64,000 bases of DNA, from positions 186,001-250,000 of the forward strand of contig JAFRTL010000005.1 of NCBI GenBank assembly GCA_017427065.1. Reading direction: 5' to 3'. The position numbers were made by a program, and so were the translations under genes. Positions 26,811 through 37,076 of the stretch are shown piece after piece (position 1 is the stretch's first letter; each line of letters opens with the position of its first letter). The DNA is from Bacteroidaceae bacterium (GTDB lineage: Bacteria > Bacteroidota > Bacteroidia > Bacteroidales > Bacteroidaceae). The notes beneath the pieces were generated by a model. It was not told the DNA's origin and did not search any database. It saw only the letters and a program-made list of their open reading frames with translations.

Positions 26811-28711
26811 GAGAAATCCTCCTTCGCTAAGTCTTCTTCAATTACCAGATTGTCTATGATGAAATTCTGTCTTTCCATGGTATTCTTTCCCATATAGAAA
26901 GCCAACAGTTCCTTCACTAAATCGGTCTTGCGTAATGTCACTTGCTCTAAGCGCATGCCTTCACCGATGAAAGCACGGAATTCGTCAGGAGATATCTCAC
27001 CAAGACCTTTGAATCGGGTGATTTCCGGATTAGGTCCCAGTTTATCGATGGCTTTTTGACGCTCCTCTTCCGTATAGCAATAGCTGGTCTTTTTCTTGTT
27101 GCGCACGCGGAAAAGTGGGGTTTGCAGGATGAACACATGTCCTTTTTTAATAAGGTCAGGGAAGAACTGCAAGAAGAAGGTAATCATCAGCAGGCGGATG
27201 TGCATGCCATCCACATCGGCATCAGTAGCTACAATGACCTTATTATACCTCAATCCGTCTATGCCGTCTTCGATGTTAAGTGCAGCTTGCAGTAAATTAA
27301 ATTCCTCATTTTCGTACACCACTTTCTTAGTAAGACCGTAGCTATTCAGAGGTTTTCCTCGAAGACTGAAGACGGCTTGCGTATTCACATCACGACTCTT
27401 GGTGATGCTACCGCTCGCAGAATCACCCTCTGTGATGAAGATGCAAGAAGCCTCTTCCTCTGGTTTTCCTTTACCATCATTCAGATGAAATCTACAATCG
27501 CGCAGTTTCCGGTTATGAAGATTGGCTTTCTTCGAGCGTTCACGCGCCAGTTTGGTTACACCGGCAATAGCTTTACGTTCACGTTCAGAGTCTTGTATCT
27601 TCTGCAGCAGCGTCTCTGCTACCAAAGGGTTCTTATGCAGGAAGTTGTCCACCTCCAGTTTGATAAAGTCGCCTACGTACTTATTCACGCTTACCCCACT
27701 TAGTGAAAACGGATTCCCGTATTTGTCTTTCTCCGGAGCCATGTAGAGCGAACCAAGCTTAATCTTTGTCTGGCTCTCGAACATGGGCTCTATGACTTTG
27801 ATAGCAATAGAAGCTACCATACCATTGCGCACATCCTGTACGTCGAAGTTCTTTCCGAAGAATTCCTTGATGGTACGTGCAATATGCTCTTTGAAAGCAC
27901 TCTGGTGTGTACCGCCTTGAGAGGTGTGCTGACCATTCACAAAAGAATAATACTCATCTCCATATTGATTCGTATGTGTGAAGGCTATTTCTATGTCTTT
28001 CCCTTTCAGGTGTACGATCGGGTAGAGTCCAGGATCAGTCATGCGGTCATTCAGAAGGTCTTCCAAGCCGTTTCGACTGATGATGCGATGCCCATTGTAA
28101 TAAATGGCCAGATTGGTGTTCAGATACGTATAGTTTCTGAGGCGAATCTCCACAAAATCATTCTGGAAAGCATAATTCGCAAACATGCTCTCATCAGGCT
28201 CAAAGCAGATGTAAGTGCCGTTTTCCTCTTCGGTCGTTCCGCTTTCATCACTGATAAGCTTGCCTTGCGAGAACTTTACTTCGCGATATTGTCCATCTCT
28301 ATGGCTTCGTGCGGTGAAATGGATACTGAGTGCATTCACGGCCTTCAAACCTACGCCATTCAAGCCAACGCTGGCAATGTAAGTATCGTTGTCGAACTTA
28401 CCACCGGTATTTAATTTTGAAACCACGTCGGTAAGTTTTCCCAAAGGAATGCCACGTCCATAGTCGCGCACTTCAGCTATCTTATTATCTATGATATTCA
28501 CATCAATACGCTTGCCGAATCCCTCGTTGAACTCATCGATACTGTTGTCGATGGTTTCCTTCAGCAATACATAGATACCGTCATCATCCTGAGAGCCATC
28601 ACCTAAGCGACCGATATACATACCAGCACGCAGGCGGATATGTTCCATATCGTCCACATGGCGGATGTTATCTTCGCTATATGTCTGGCTATTTATCTCG
28701 TCTGGCCTCAT
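26807..28711 (-). CDS. parE: DNA topoisomerase IV subunit B
   Basis: The 634-residue ATPase subunit of a type IIA topoisomerase that decatenates daughter chromosomes. The GHKL ATPase domain contains [10 protein letters not shown] and DYGRGIPLG; the transducer follows; the TOPRIM domain has EGDSASGS and [10 protein letters not shown]. Length matches ParE rather than the longer GyrB, and Bacteroidetes carry this type without an adjacent parC. coaD and the S41 gene follow with minimal gaps. Confidence 0.93.
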   Translation of the reverse strand: MRPDEINSQTYSEDNIRHVDDMEHIRLRAGMYIGRLGDGSQDDDGIYVLLKETIDNSIDEFNEGFGKRIDVNIIDNKIAEVRDYGRGIPLGKLTDVVSKLNTGGKFDNDTYIASVGLNGVGLKAVNALSIHFTARSHRDGQYREVKFSQGKLISDESGTTEEENGTYICFEPDESMFANYAFQNDFVEIRLRNYTYLNTNLAIYYNGHRIISRNGLEDLLNDRMTDPGLYPIVHLKGKDIEIAFTHTNQYGDEYYSFVNGQHTSQGGTHQSAFKEHIARTIKEFFGKNFDVQDVRNGMVASIAIKVIEPMFESQTKIKLGSLYMAPEKDKYGNPFSLSGVSVNKYVGDFIKLEVDNFLHKNPLVAETLLQKIQDSERERKAIAGVTKLARERSKKANLHNRKLRDCRFHLNDGKGKPEEEASCIFITEGDSASGSITKSRDVNTQAVFSLRGKPLNSYGLTKKVVYENEEFNLLQAALNIEDGIDGLRYNKVIVATDADVDGMHIRLLMITFFLQFFPDLIKKGHVFILQTPLFRVRNKKKTSYCYTEEERQKAIDKLGPNPEITRFKGLGEISPDEFRAFIGEGMRLEQVTLRKTDLVKELLAFYMGKNTMERQNFIIDNLVIEEDLAKEDFS

Positions 28712-28735
28712 AATTGTGAATTGTCAATTGTGAAT

Positions 28736-29875
28736 TCAAATCTCCTTAATAAAGCATCTTCTGCGCTTATGGATTTCATGTCCGAAGTAGTCCCACTGTG
28801 CCTGAACCTTGTCGTTCATCTCCAGTTCTGGATTACTTTCTGCATAGGTGAATCCCAATTTATGGTAAGATGGAATCAAGTCGTAGAATAGCAATGCATT
28901 TACTCCCTTGTTTTGGTACTCAGGTTTCACGGCTACCAAGAGCAAGTCTAGGCACTTACCGTATTTCTTCAGATACAATACCTTTGCCAAGTGCCACCAT
29001 CCGAAGGGGAAGAGCTTGCCTTTGGCCTTCTGGAGTGCCTTTGAGAGCGATGGCATGGAGATGCCTACACCTACCAATTTGTCCTCAGCATCAGTAATCA
29101 GGGTCACCATGCGCAGATCCACAATGGGTAGGAACATGTCGATGTATTGGTTGATTTGCTTAGGCGACAGGGCAGAATACCCGTAGAGTGGGGCGTAAGC
29201 CTCGTTCATCAAATCGAAGATGGCCTGTCCGTAGTCTTCCTTAATCTTCTTGGCGGATGTATATTTCTTGATACTCAGATTGTAGCGTCTCATGATCATC
29301 TCAGAGATGCGACGGTGCTTGTCGGGTACCTTTCCATCTTCGGGCATGTAGAGTTTCAATTCTACCCAATCTGCATCCTTCTTAAACCCCATGCGTTCCA
29401 TGTGCTTGGGATAGTAGGGATAATTATAGGTAGTGGCCATGGTGCTCAGTTGGTCGAAACCTTCTATCAGCATACCCTCCGCATCAAAGTCGGTGAATCC
29501 TAATGGACCTTGAATGTGCGTCATGCCACGTTCGCGTCCCCAATCTTCCACTGTCTTGATCAGAGCATCGCTTACTTCAGCGTCGTCAATAAAATCTATC
29601 CATCCGAAGCGTACCTGTTTCATGTTCCAGGTCTCATTGGCTTTTCTGTTCAAGATGGCAGCTACGCGTCCAACCAACTTTCCATCTTTATAGGCAAGGA
29701 AGAAATCTGCGTCGCAAAATTCGAAAGCCCCGTTCTTCTCTTTATTAAAGGTATTCAGCATGTCCTCATAGAGGTCGGGCACTGAATAGGGGTTGTCTTT
29801 ATACATCTCATAGTTCAAGCGGATAAATTTCTTCAGCTCGCTTTTGTTGGATACTTTTTTGATAGTTACAGCCAT
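28736..29875 (-). CDS. GNAT-fold acyltransferase-like protein
   Basis: A 379-residue cytoplasmic protein. The part FFLAYKDGKLVGRVAAILNRKAN (about residues 58-80) matches the central strands of the GNAT fold, and the C-terminal half has a second such region (LVGVGISMPSLSKALQ, VAVKPEYQNKGVNALLFYDL) with the acetyl-CoA loop-like sequence YQNKGV. Two GNAT-like halves suggest a tandem-domain protein. The acceptor is unknown. It has its own promoter (29895-29926); parE follows after 24 bases of AATTG-type spacer. Confidence 0.75.
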   Translation of the reverse strand: MAVTIKKVSNKSELKKFIRLNYEMYKDNPYSVPDLYEDMLNTFNKEKNGAFEFCDADFFLAYKDGKLVGRVAAILNRKANETWNMKQVRFGWIDFIDDAEVSDALIKTVEDWGRERGMTHIQGPLGFTDFDAEGMLIEGFDQLSTMATTYNYPYYPKHMERMGFKKDADWVELKLYMPEDGKVPDKHRRISEMIMRRYNLSIKKYTSAKKIKEDYGQAIFDLMNEAYAPLYGYSALSPKQINQYIDMFLPIVDLRMVTLITDAEDKLVGVGISMPSLSKALQKAKGKLFPFGWWHLAKVLYLKKYGKCLDLLLVAVKPEYQNKGVNALLFYDLIPSYHKLGFTYAESNPELEMNDKVQAQWDYFGHEIHKRRRCFIKEI

Positions 29876-29894
29876 ATTATTTTCTAATTTGCAA

Positions 29895-29926
29895 CAAAGA
29901 TACTTTTATTTTCGCAAATTCGCAAA
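29895..29926 (-). promoter_or_regulatory. Promoter of the GNAT-like gene
   Basis: On the minus strand TTTG (29923-29926), 20 bases, then TATCTTTG (29895-29902), 19 bases before the ATG. Confidence 0.7.
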
Positions 29927-29930
29927 TAGC

Positions 29931-30887
29931 TTATTGCTGGAGGATCAAATATATGGTATATGCCACGAAGCAAGCCACCATGAATCCTCCTTCCCAACGT
30001 GTAATCGTTCGTTTCCTGATAAAGAATGCCACAATCCACAGCAGTAAGCTTGAGAAGATCAGCATCAACATGTCTATGGTAGTGATGCCTGTGAGATGAA
30101 GCGGCGTAATGGAAGCTGTACATCCTAGAACGAAGAACACATTAAAGAGATTGCTTCCTATGGCATTGCCGATAGCCATTTCCGGATTCTTCTTTATGGC
30201 AGCTACCACAGAAGTGGCAAGTTCTGGCAATGAAGTTCCTGCGGCTACAAGGGTTAAACCGATGATGCTCTCGCTTACTCCTAAGCTGCGAGCAATGCTT
30301 GAAGCGCCATCAACGAATAGGTTGCCTCCTAAAATCAGCATAAGGAGTCCGCCCACGATCCATAGTAGAGCCTTCCACAGTGGCATGGAGGCTACCTTTT
30401 CTTCTGGCTGTTTATCCTCGTCTTCCTTGGCAATGGCAAACGTATAACTGATGAAAATGGCAAAGAACCCCAGCAACATCAGTCCATCCGTGCGACTGAC
30501 GACGTCGTACTGATAGCGATCCAGCAATACGTCACTGCAACAGAAAAACAGAGCGAAGGCCGCCAATATGCAAAGTGGAATATCATGAATCAAGGTGTTG
30601 CGAGTAACGATGATAGGAGCCACCAATGCGGTGCATCCCACGATCATCAGCGTATTGAAGATATTACTACCCACTACGTTACCAATGGCCATATCAGCAC
30701 TGCCTTTTAGGGCAGAAGAAACCGAAACGGTCAGCTCTGGAGCCGAGGTTCCGAAAGCCACGATGGTAAGTCCGATAACGATGTCGGAGATGTGAAAACG
30801 CTTAGCCAATGCAGCGCCGCCATCTGTCAAACCATTGGCTCCTAAAAGGATGAGGAGAAGTCCACCTATTAAATATATAATACTCAT
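29931..30887 (-). CDS. Calcium/sodium antiporter (YrbG family)
   Basis: A 318-residue inner-membrane exchanger with about ten transmembrane helices and the internal duplication of the CaCA superfamily: GLTIVAFGTSAPELTVSV and GNVVGSNIFNTL in the first half, GLTLVAAGTSLPELATSV and GNAIGSNLFNVF in the second. The acidic residues in both GTSxPE motifs are present. Likely exports calcium in exchange for sodium or protons. A possible -7 element TAATTTTG lies at 30913-30920 on the minus strand. Confidence 0.95.
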   Translation of the reverse strand: MSIIYLIGGLLLILLGANGLTDGGAALAKRFHISDIVIGLTIVAFGTSAPELTVSVSSALKGSADMAIGNVVGSNIFNTLMIVGCTALVAPIIVTRNTLIHDIPLCILAAFALFFCCSDVLLDRYQYDVVSRTDGLMLLGFFAIFISYTFAIAKEDEDKQPEEKVASMPLWKALLWIVGGLLMLILGGNLFVDGASSIARSLGVSESIIGLTLVAAGTSLPELATSVVAAIKKNPEMAIGNAIGSNLFNVFFVLGCTASITPLHLTGITTIDMLMLIFSSLLLWIVAFFIRKRTITRWEGGFMVACFVAYTIYLILQQ

Positions 30888-30998
30888 GCTGATATGTTCT
30901 TTAATGACGCTGCAAAATTAATTATTATCTTTCAATTATCATACTATGGTAATTATAAAAAGAAGTAAAGGTTTCAGGTTTCATGCGAGTTGTAATAA

Positions 30999-31028
30999 AA
31001 AAGAGCGGGTCATGAAACCCGCTCTTTT
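30999..31028 (-). terminator. Terminator of the SusCD-lipoprotein operon
   Basis: A perfect 12-bp stem (AAAAGAGCGGGT and complement) with a 6-base loop, 19 bases past the lipoprotein stop, followed on the minus strand by a T run. Confidence 0.9.
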
Positions 31029-31046
31029 ATAGAAAATCCGAATGGA

Positions 31047-31865
31047 TTAGAAATATATCACATGGTAATAAACACCGAATGAACCAGCGCTTACTGTCCA
31101 CTTCCAAGGAATCAAGAGACCTTGCTCCTCATCATCCCAACCAGAGGCATCAGCCTTAGACCAGGTAGCTGCAACTGCACCATAAGTGTCATCTACAAGA
31201 CCAGTAGCTTGAGCAGCAGTATTTTCTGTACCATTGCTATCGGTAATAGCGAATGATGAACCGGCTTCCTTCTTGCCATCCCACTTGAAGTAGAATGTCC
31301 AGTTATATTCAGTCTCAGGATTCATCTTTACACGATAAAGCTTCATGTATTCAGAATACTCTATTTCCTGCTCCCATGCATCTCCATACCAGAAATCATC
31401 GTAGTATTCTACAGTGGCATAATGCTTATAGTCTTCCTTATACACAGTTGCAGTATAGCGAGGAACTAAATCCTGCACCTTATAAGGATTGGTATATTCC
31501 TCAGCAATTTGAAGAATCAGTGTATAATCCACGAATGCTTCCATTTCGCTGCCTACAGATACATTGATAGTGGTTTCGGTAGCACCGCTTTCAAAAGTAG
31601 CTGTCTGAGGAACTGTCATGAAACTAGGAGCAGATATGAGTTCAATAGGAACTGTTACTGCGCTTCCTGCATCAGCACGAGTTAGGGTGATCGGGAAAGT
31701 AGTGTCTTCCAGAGACATAACCACTGTGCTTTGCTCACCAAAGGTGATGTTATAGCTACCTGCAGGTTTGCCAGGAGCATAATCATCATCATCATCGCTA
31801 CAAGAACTAACAAATAAGCTCATCATAGCGAGGCCTGCCATCAAAAATATTTTATTGATCTTCAT
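31047..31865 (-). CDS. Surface lipoprotein of the SusCD operon
   Basis: A 272-residue predicted lipoprotein. The signal peptide ends in the lipobox FVSSC; the Cys is followed by SDDDDD, an acidic run like the export signals that send Bacteroidetes lipoproteins to the cell surface. The next part (about 40-120) resembles a Calx-beta-like or Ig-like beta domain (FPITLTRADAGSAVTVPIEL, TINVSVG). The rest is Trp- and Tyr-rich and could bind glycan or peptide, but I recognise no family. Third gene after susC and susD, 30 bases after susD; it ends in a strong terminator. Confidence 0.8.
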   Translation of the reverse strand: MKINKIFLMAGLAMMSLFVSSCSDDDDDYAPGKPAGSYNITFGEQSTVVMSLEDTTFPITLTRADAGSAVTVPIELISAPSFMTVPQTATFESGATETTINVSVGSEMEAFVDYTLILQIAEEYTNPYKVQDLVPRYTATVYKEDYKHYATVEYYDDFWYGDAWEQEIEYSEYMKLYRVKMNPETEYNWTFYFKWDGKKEAGSSFAITDSNGTENTAAQATGLVDDTYGAVAATWSKADASGWDDEEQGLLIPWKWTVSAGSFGVYYHVIYF

Positions 31866-31895
31866 AATTCAAGTAATTTTAAATGGTTCTGTTTG

Positions 31896-33560
31896 TTAGT
31901 CTGTAACACCATCACGCAGGTTAGGATTCTGACCAGCAACTGGCAGTGAACCACCTGTGTTGTCTACTATACCAGAGTTGTTGTTCATTTCTGTCTGTGG
32001 GAAACGCATGTTCAGCCAACCATCGTTAGCCTCCAGATTGAACTGGAAGGCATCAGGCTCGTTAGTAGTACCTGCACCATGGAAGCGAACCAATGGCTTG
32101 CCCAGACGCTTCATATCACCAGTGAAGAAACCTTCACCCCAGAGTTCCACGCGACGCTGGAACCAGATCTCGTCTGCCAATGAAAGACCACGGCCATTTA
32201 CAGAATACTCTGGATCGCGGTAAGTCTTCACGAAGTTTTCCAGTACCTGGATAGCCTGAGCTTCGTTGCCGCTCTTAGCCAGACCTTCAGCCTGAATCAG
32301 AATCATTTCCTCAACACGCATCAATGGGAAGTCGTTGCTGTTCATTACTGAACCAATACCACTCTGTTGACCGAACTTAATGTTGGTATAAGGCAGAAGT
32401 TCTACCTTACCGTCATCACTAGTCACGAAGGTTGCAATTTCGTCACCTGTAGCTGAAGTACCGGCACCAGCATCTACCCAAGTCAGATTTGCCCAGTTTG
32501 GTGAGTGCAGGTTCTCGTCGATCCACCAGCCCTTACGAACGTCAGTTGCAGGAATCTTTTTCCACAGCATGATGTTAATCTGAGGAGTATTCTGCGTAGC
32601 TGCAGCATAACCGTCACCACTGAATGCTGAGATCCAAGAAGAAGAAGTCTGGTAAGAATTCTCTAGAGCCATAGCGTCAGTAATATCGGCACCCCACATC
32701 CAGTTATGTTCACTGATGTCGCAAAAAGCAGGAACACTTACCTCAGCCATAGAAGCTGGCTCATAACCCTGAGCAGCCTGAGCAGCATCAGAAGCGGCAG
32801 CAGCCCAATTGTTCATAATCAGGTTGGCACGGGCACGAAGACCATAAGCCACATTCTGGTCAATCTGAGCCTTATTAGCACGGGAAGCACCAGCCAGATG
32901 CTCCACAGCAAAGTTCAGGTCTTCCATGATGTACTCCCACACCTCACGTACGGTAGCACGTGGATTGTTTGAATAATCAAAGTCATCACCACCACGTAAG
33001 ATAGGAATACAAGGCTGGTCAGCTGCAGTAGCATAACCAAACTGGAAATAAGGAGCCAGCGCCATATAAGCATAAGCACGCACGGCACGAGCCTGAGCAA
33101 TCTTGTTAATAGCTACAGGATCATCGGTATCCTCTGGGAAACCTGCAATTACCTCATTAGCCATTCCAATATGGGCATATGGAATCTTATAGCGGATAGC
33201 AGGGTTAGCATAGTTGGCATTACGGCTAGAAAGCTCGCCAGCTACAGAGAACCAGTTGTAGTTGTTGTCCTGCAAGAAGAGGTCAGCGCCTTCGGCATCC
33301 AATGACAGAGCTGCCATGATATAGCCAAAGTCGTCAGCACGACTACTGGCAGGATAACCAGTTCTTGCTTTACCAATAAAGTTAAACAAGGCAGAGAAAG
33401 AAGCCTCAGTACGTGTAGGGACATCAATATTGGTCTTCTGAACCTGTTCCAACGTGAGGTCGCCAGTTGCGGGTTCCTGCTCATCGATGTCATCGCAAGA
33501 TGTTACAGCAAAGGCGGTAATACCCAACATCAAATAGAAAAATTTATTCAGTTTCATCAT
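31896..33560 (-). CDS. SusD/RagB-family nutrient-binding lipoprotein
   Basis: A 554-residue outer-membrane lipoprotein that caps the SusC transporter and captures substrate. The signal peptide ends in the lipobox VTSC at Cys22, followed by acidic residues. Helical TPR-like regions typical of SusD surround ARAVRAYAYMALAPYFQFGY (about 158-177). The C-terminal part has LMRVEEMILIQAEGLAKSGN and FQRRVELWGEGFFTGDMKRLGKP, common in the RagB/SusD family. It follows susC after 32 bases. The substrate is unknown; no carbohydrate-active enzyme is nearby. Confidence 0.95.
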   Translation of the reverse strand: MMKLNKFFYLMLGITAFAVTSCDDIDEQEPATGDLTLEQVQKTNIDVPTRTEASFSALFNFIGKARTGYPASSRADDFGYIMAALSLDAEGADLFLQDNNYNWFSVAGELSSRNANYANPAIRYKIPYAHIGMANEVIAGFPEDTDDPVAINKIAQARAVRAYAYMALAPYFQFGYATAADQPCIPILRGGDDFDYSNNPRATVREVWEYIMEDLNFAVEHLAGASRANKAQIDQNVAYGLRARANLIMNNWAAAASDAAQAAQGYEPASMAEVSVPAFCDISEHNWMWGADITDAMALENSYQTSSSWISAFSGDGYAAATQNTPQINIMLWKKIPATDVRKGWWIDENLHSPNWANLTWVDAGAGTSATGDEIATFVTSDDGKVELLPYTNIKFGQQSGIGSVMNSNDFPLMRVEEMILIQAEGLAKSGNEAQAIQVLENFVKTYRDPEYSVNGRGLSLADEIWFQRRVELWGEGFFTGDMKRLGKPLVRFHGAGTTNEPDAFQFNLEANDGWLNMRFPQTEMNNNSGIVDNTGGSLPVAGQNPNLRDGVTD

Positions 33561-33592
33561 TTGTACGTTCTTTTTAAAGTTAATCCCTTTTA

Positions 33593-36500
33593 TTAGAATG
33601 TCACAGAGATACCTGCGGTTACAGTACGCATAGTAGAGTAGCTACTGCTCTGAGCATTGGTATAACCACCGACACCGAGGTTGAAACGAGGATCCATACC
33701 CTTGCGGGCAGTCAGTACGAAGAGGTTCTCACCTGCTACATATATGCGGATGCTCTGCATCTGCAGTGGGCGGGTGATGCTACGTGGCAAGGTGTAACCC
33801 AGTGTCACGTTGTTCAGTTCCAAGTAGTCGCTGCTGGTCAAGAAACGAGTGTTCGTTGTCTGTGAACCAGTAGATGGGTCATCAGCAGCAGCTGTACTCA
33901 GACGTGGAATATTGCTGTCCTTATTCTCTGGGCTCCAAGCATCGAGCAGATCCTTGTGCATAGCAGAACCAGCGCTCTGACCATTGTGCATCAACTGCTG
34001 GTAGCTACCGTCATAGTAACGTCCACCGAGTGAGAAGCTGAACTGAGCAGAGAGGTCGAAACCAAAGGCATTCACGGTAGTACCGAAACCACCCTGAAGA
34101 TCAGGCAGCAAGTCGCCTACATCATAGATAGTTGCTTTAGTAATATCATATGTCTTTTCTGTAGTCGCTATATTACTACCATAAGAATAATCTATTTTAT
34201 TTCCTTCTGCATCATAGCTAACGTAATATTGTGCACGTCCGTTCTCTGGGTCAACGCCTGCAAATTTTACCATATTACCTTGCTGCATAGAACCACCTAC
34301 GCGGATAATGCGGCTTGAAGTTCTGATTCCTAACTCTTCTACGGAAGGATCAAGTTCCAGGAATTCATTGTGATTGGTTGCCAAAGCAAGGTTTGCACCC
34401 CACTCGAAGTTCTTTTTCTTAATGATAGTACCATCGAGAGAAAGTTCCCAACCACGGTTCAACAACTTACCTACGTTGGTAGGATAAGTAGAAACTGTCA
34501 GACCTGATGACAATGGAACGGTCTTGTTGTAGAGCAGGTCACTGGTAGTACCGTTGTAGTACTCAATGGTACCATTCAAGCGATAGCCGAACAAAGAGAA
34601 GTCCAAACCTACGTTGATAGCCTTCTTCTTTTCCCAAGTCAGGTTCTCATTACCTTTAGCACTCATCTGAATACTATACTCTTTTGTGTCTTCATTGTAA
34701 GAAGTGGTGTAACGGTCTGCATATGCATGGCGTCCCATGCCAGCATCATTACCAGTAGAACCCCAACTTACCTTGAACTTCAACAGGTCAACCCAATCTA
34801 CATCCTGCATAAAGGCCTCTTCATTGATAGCCCAAGCTGCACCAAGAGAACCGAAGGTACCCCAACGGTGACCAGGAGCGAAGATAGAAGAAGCATCGCG
34901 ACGGATAGAAGCATTGAAGAAGTACTTGTTGTCGTAGTCATACTGAACACGTCCAAAGAAACCTTCGTTCATCTTGGTATCAGTATAAGACCCAACATCC
35001 TTGAACTTTGTACCTTTGGCATTGTCCAACTCACCAATATATGGGTCATACAAGTGATCATTGCTGCCATTCAAATATGAATACCTATACTTGTACTGCT
35101 CATAACCTACCAATACGCCGAGGTTATGAACCTCATTGAATGTCTTGTTCCAGTTAGCCATATACTGCTGATTGACACTGTAAGTACGAGCGTGGGTAAC
35201 GGATGCGATACCATCATTGGCAGCACCGCTGGCGAATACACTGTACAGGGCATTCTGACGACGGTTGATAGAAGTAGCAGCCAAGTTAGCAGAAATGTCC
35301 AGACCCTCGATAGGAGTGATGGTAATACCATATTGACCCATAAAGATGTCGGTATAAGTCTTGTTGCTGTTGTACTCGTTATCACGAACAGCGTTACCTA
35401 CCACTGAAGGACGCATAAAGCCTGTTTGGTTAGAGTCGTAGATCTGACGACCATTTTCTGTCTTCAGAGAACCATCAGCATTACGTACATACAATGGATA
35501 GATGGCACCCATGTTGTTGGTAATGTAGAAGATGTTGCCAGAAGAACCCCAATCACCCTCAGAGAACTGAGACTGCTGGTCGGTATGAGTGAAGCTCATG
35601 TTGGTAGTCAGCTTCAACCACTTCTTGGCCTGATACTCTACGTTAGAACGGCTTGAGTAGCGCTGGTAGCGAGAGTTGCTCACGTTACCACCATCGTTCA
35701 GGTAACCTGCGCTGGCAAAGTAGTTCAGACGGTCGGTACCACCTGTTACAGATACGTTGTATTCCTGACGGAAACTGTTGTGGAATACCTCGTCATACCA
35801 GTCATCTGGGGTATAGAAATAGTTACCATCGCTGTAACCCAGTGTAGCGTTAGGATTCAACTTGAAGTTAGTTCCGATTAACTTCTCGCCATCAGGAACA
35901 GTGAATACCTGATAACCCAGACCACCGTTGTTCTGATCGTACAGGTTCTTATCGGCAAAAGCGTATGCTTCCTGTGCTGTACCACCATGGTAAGCTACAG
36001 AGTTGTACAATGACTTGTACTGAGTCTCATAATACTGACCTGGGTCAGTAATCACGTCATATTGTGGAATCAAACGGCTGTTTGAACCAAACTTAGCATC
36101 GAAAGTCACGCGTGCATCCTGAGCACCCTTAGCCTTCTTGGTAGTGATGATCACCACACCGTTGGCACCACGGGCACCGTAGATAGCAGAAGCAGAAGCA
36201 TCCTTCAATACTGACATACTCTCAATATCAGAAGGGTTGATAGAAGCCACGCTCTGATCCATAGGTACACCATCAATAATATAAAGAGGTGTAGAGCTGG
36301 CAGCGTAAGAACCGATACCACGGATACGGATGGTAGGAGCACTACCAGGACCGCCGGCTGATGTAGCCTGGATACCAGCTACCTTACCGATCAAGGCATT
36401 AGTTGCTGAAGAAGTTACGTGATTAGCAATGTCCTCGGTCTTCACTTCCATAGCAGAACCCGTGAATGCCGAACGCTTAGTAGTACCATAAGCTACCACC

Positions 36501-36820
36501 AGCACTTCGTCCAGCATCTCTGCATCCATGCGCAGCACGATGTTCATATCGCGACCACGTGTGATAGCAAGTTTCTGAGTCTGGAAGCCTACATAAGAAA
36601 CGGTAATCGTTTCTGCTGTTGAAGGCACATTGTCGATAACAAAGACACCATCTATATTGGTTACAGCACCGCGTGAGGTACCATCTACCAAGACAGATGC
36701 TCCGATTACAGGTTCGCCGTTCTCATCAACCACGGTACCCGTAACTCTAGAGGTCTGAGCCATTGCCATCATTACGCTTGCAAAAAGACAAGCGAATAGC
36801 ATTAAAACTCTTTCTTTCAT
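33593..36820 (-). CDS. SusC/RagA-family TonB-dependent outer membrane transporter
   Basis: A 1075-residue transporter using TonB energy. From ATG 36818-36820 it has a signal peptide (about 1-21), a carboxypeptidase-regulatory-like beta domain (about 25-105, GTVVDENGEPVIGASVLVDG), a plug with LDEVLVVAYGT and the SusC sequence IRIRGIGSYAASSTPLYIIDG, and a large barrel ending in a C-terminal Phe. There is no N-terminal STN domain, so it is unlikely to signal to an anti-sigma factor. The frame is open upstream to 36949 but crosses the promoter (36907-36937), so that start is rejected. susD and a lipoprotein follow. Confidence 0.96.
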   Translation of the reverse strand: MKERVLMLFACLFASVMMAMAQTSRVTGTVVDENGEPVIGASVLVDGTSRGAVTNIDGVFVIDNVPSTAETITVSYVGFQTQKLAITRGRDMNIVLRMDAEMLDEVLVVAYGTTKRSAFTGSAMEVKTEDIANHVTSSATNALIGKVAGIQATSAGGPGSAPTIRIRGIGSYAASSTPLYIIDGVPMDQSVASINPSDIESMSVLKDASASAIYGARGANGVVIITTKKAKGAQDARVTFDAKFGSNSRLIPQYDVITDPGQYYETQYKSLYNSVAYHGGTAQEAYAFADKNLYDQNNGGLGYQVFTVPDGEKLIGTNFKLNPNATLGYSDGNYFYTPDDWYDEVFHNSFRQEYNVSVTGGTDRLNYFASAGYLNDGGNVSNSRYQRYSSRSNVEYQAKKWLKLTTNMSFTHTDQQSQFSEGDWGSSGNIFYITNNMGAIYPLYVRNADGSLKTENGRQIYDSNQTGFMRPSVVGNAVRDNEYNSNKTYTDIFMGQYGITITPIEGLDISANLAATSINRRQNALYSVFASGAANDGIASVTHARTYSVNQQYMANWNKTFNEVHNLGVLVGYEQYKYRYSYLNGSNDHLYDPYIGELDNAKGTKFKDVGSYTDTKMNEGFFGRVQYDYDNKYFFNASIRRDASSIFAPGHRWGTFGSLGAAWAINEEAFMQDVDWVDLLKFKVSWGSTGNDAGMGRHAYADRYTTSYNEDTKEYSIQMSAKGNENLTWEKKKAINVGLDFSLFGYRLNGTIEYYNGTTSDLLYNKTVPLSSGLTVSTYPTNVGKLLNRGWELSLDGTIIKKKNFEWGANLALATNHNEFLELDPSVEELGIRTSSRIIRVGGSMQQGNMVKFAGVDPENGRAQYYVSYDAEGNKIDYSYGSNIATTEKTYDITKATIYDVGDLLPDLQGGFGTTVNAFGFDLSAQFSFSLGGRYYDGSYQQLMHNGQSAGSAMHKDLLDAWSPENKDSNIPRLSTAAADDPSTGSQTTNTRFLTSSDYLELNNVTLGYTLPRSITRPLQMQSIRIYVAGENLFVLTARKGMDPRFNLGVGGYTNAQSSSYSTMRTVTAGISVTF

Positions 36821-36876
36821 AATCTCTCTTTTAACGTTAAACATAAATATAATATCCAAAACCAAAATATTATTAA

Positions 36877-36897
36877 TTCCTGTGCCTAATACAGGAA
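36877..36897 (-). promoter_or_regulatory. Hairpin at the 5' end of the susC leader
   Basis: TTCCTGT and ACAGGAA form a 7-bp stem with a 7-base loop. The expected transcription start is near 36900, so the hairpin would sit at the very start of the mRNA. It could protect the 5' end or be an RNA-level control site; this is inference. Confidence 0.45.
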
Positions 36898-36906
36898 AAT
36901 AATGCG

Positions 36907-36937
36907 CAAAGGTATTAATAAAATATAAAATGGCAAA
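36907..36937 (-). promoter_or_regulatory. Promoter of the SusCD operon
   Basis: On the minus strand TTTG (36934-36937), exactly 19 bases, then TACCTTTG (36907-36914). It is a textbook housekeeping-sigma promoter, so an ECF-sigma-dependent promoter is not needed. Confidence 0.85.
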
Positions 36938-37076
36938 AAATACTTGCATTAAAATGCATAATTATTTCATGTCGTTACCAAAAACCGCGTTTTTTTAACA
37001 AAAATGTCATGTGGAGATAATATGTAAACTGTCATTTTATACCTAAAAATAAGGTGTAATGGTTGTAATGGAGAGA

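Noticed and set aside
31047-36820. A full polysaccharide utilisation locus
   Set aside because: No carbohydrate-active enzyme or dedicated regulator is encoded within the window around the SusCD genes.
36821-36949. N-terminal extension of SusC by 43 residues
   Set aside because: The extension would cross the consensus promoter at 36907-36937 and would precede a normal signal peptide.
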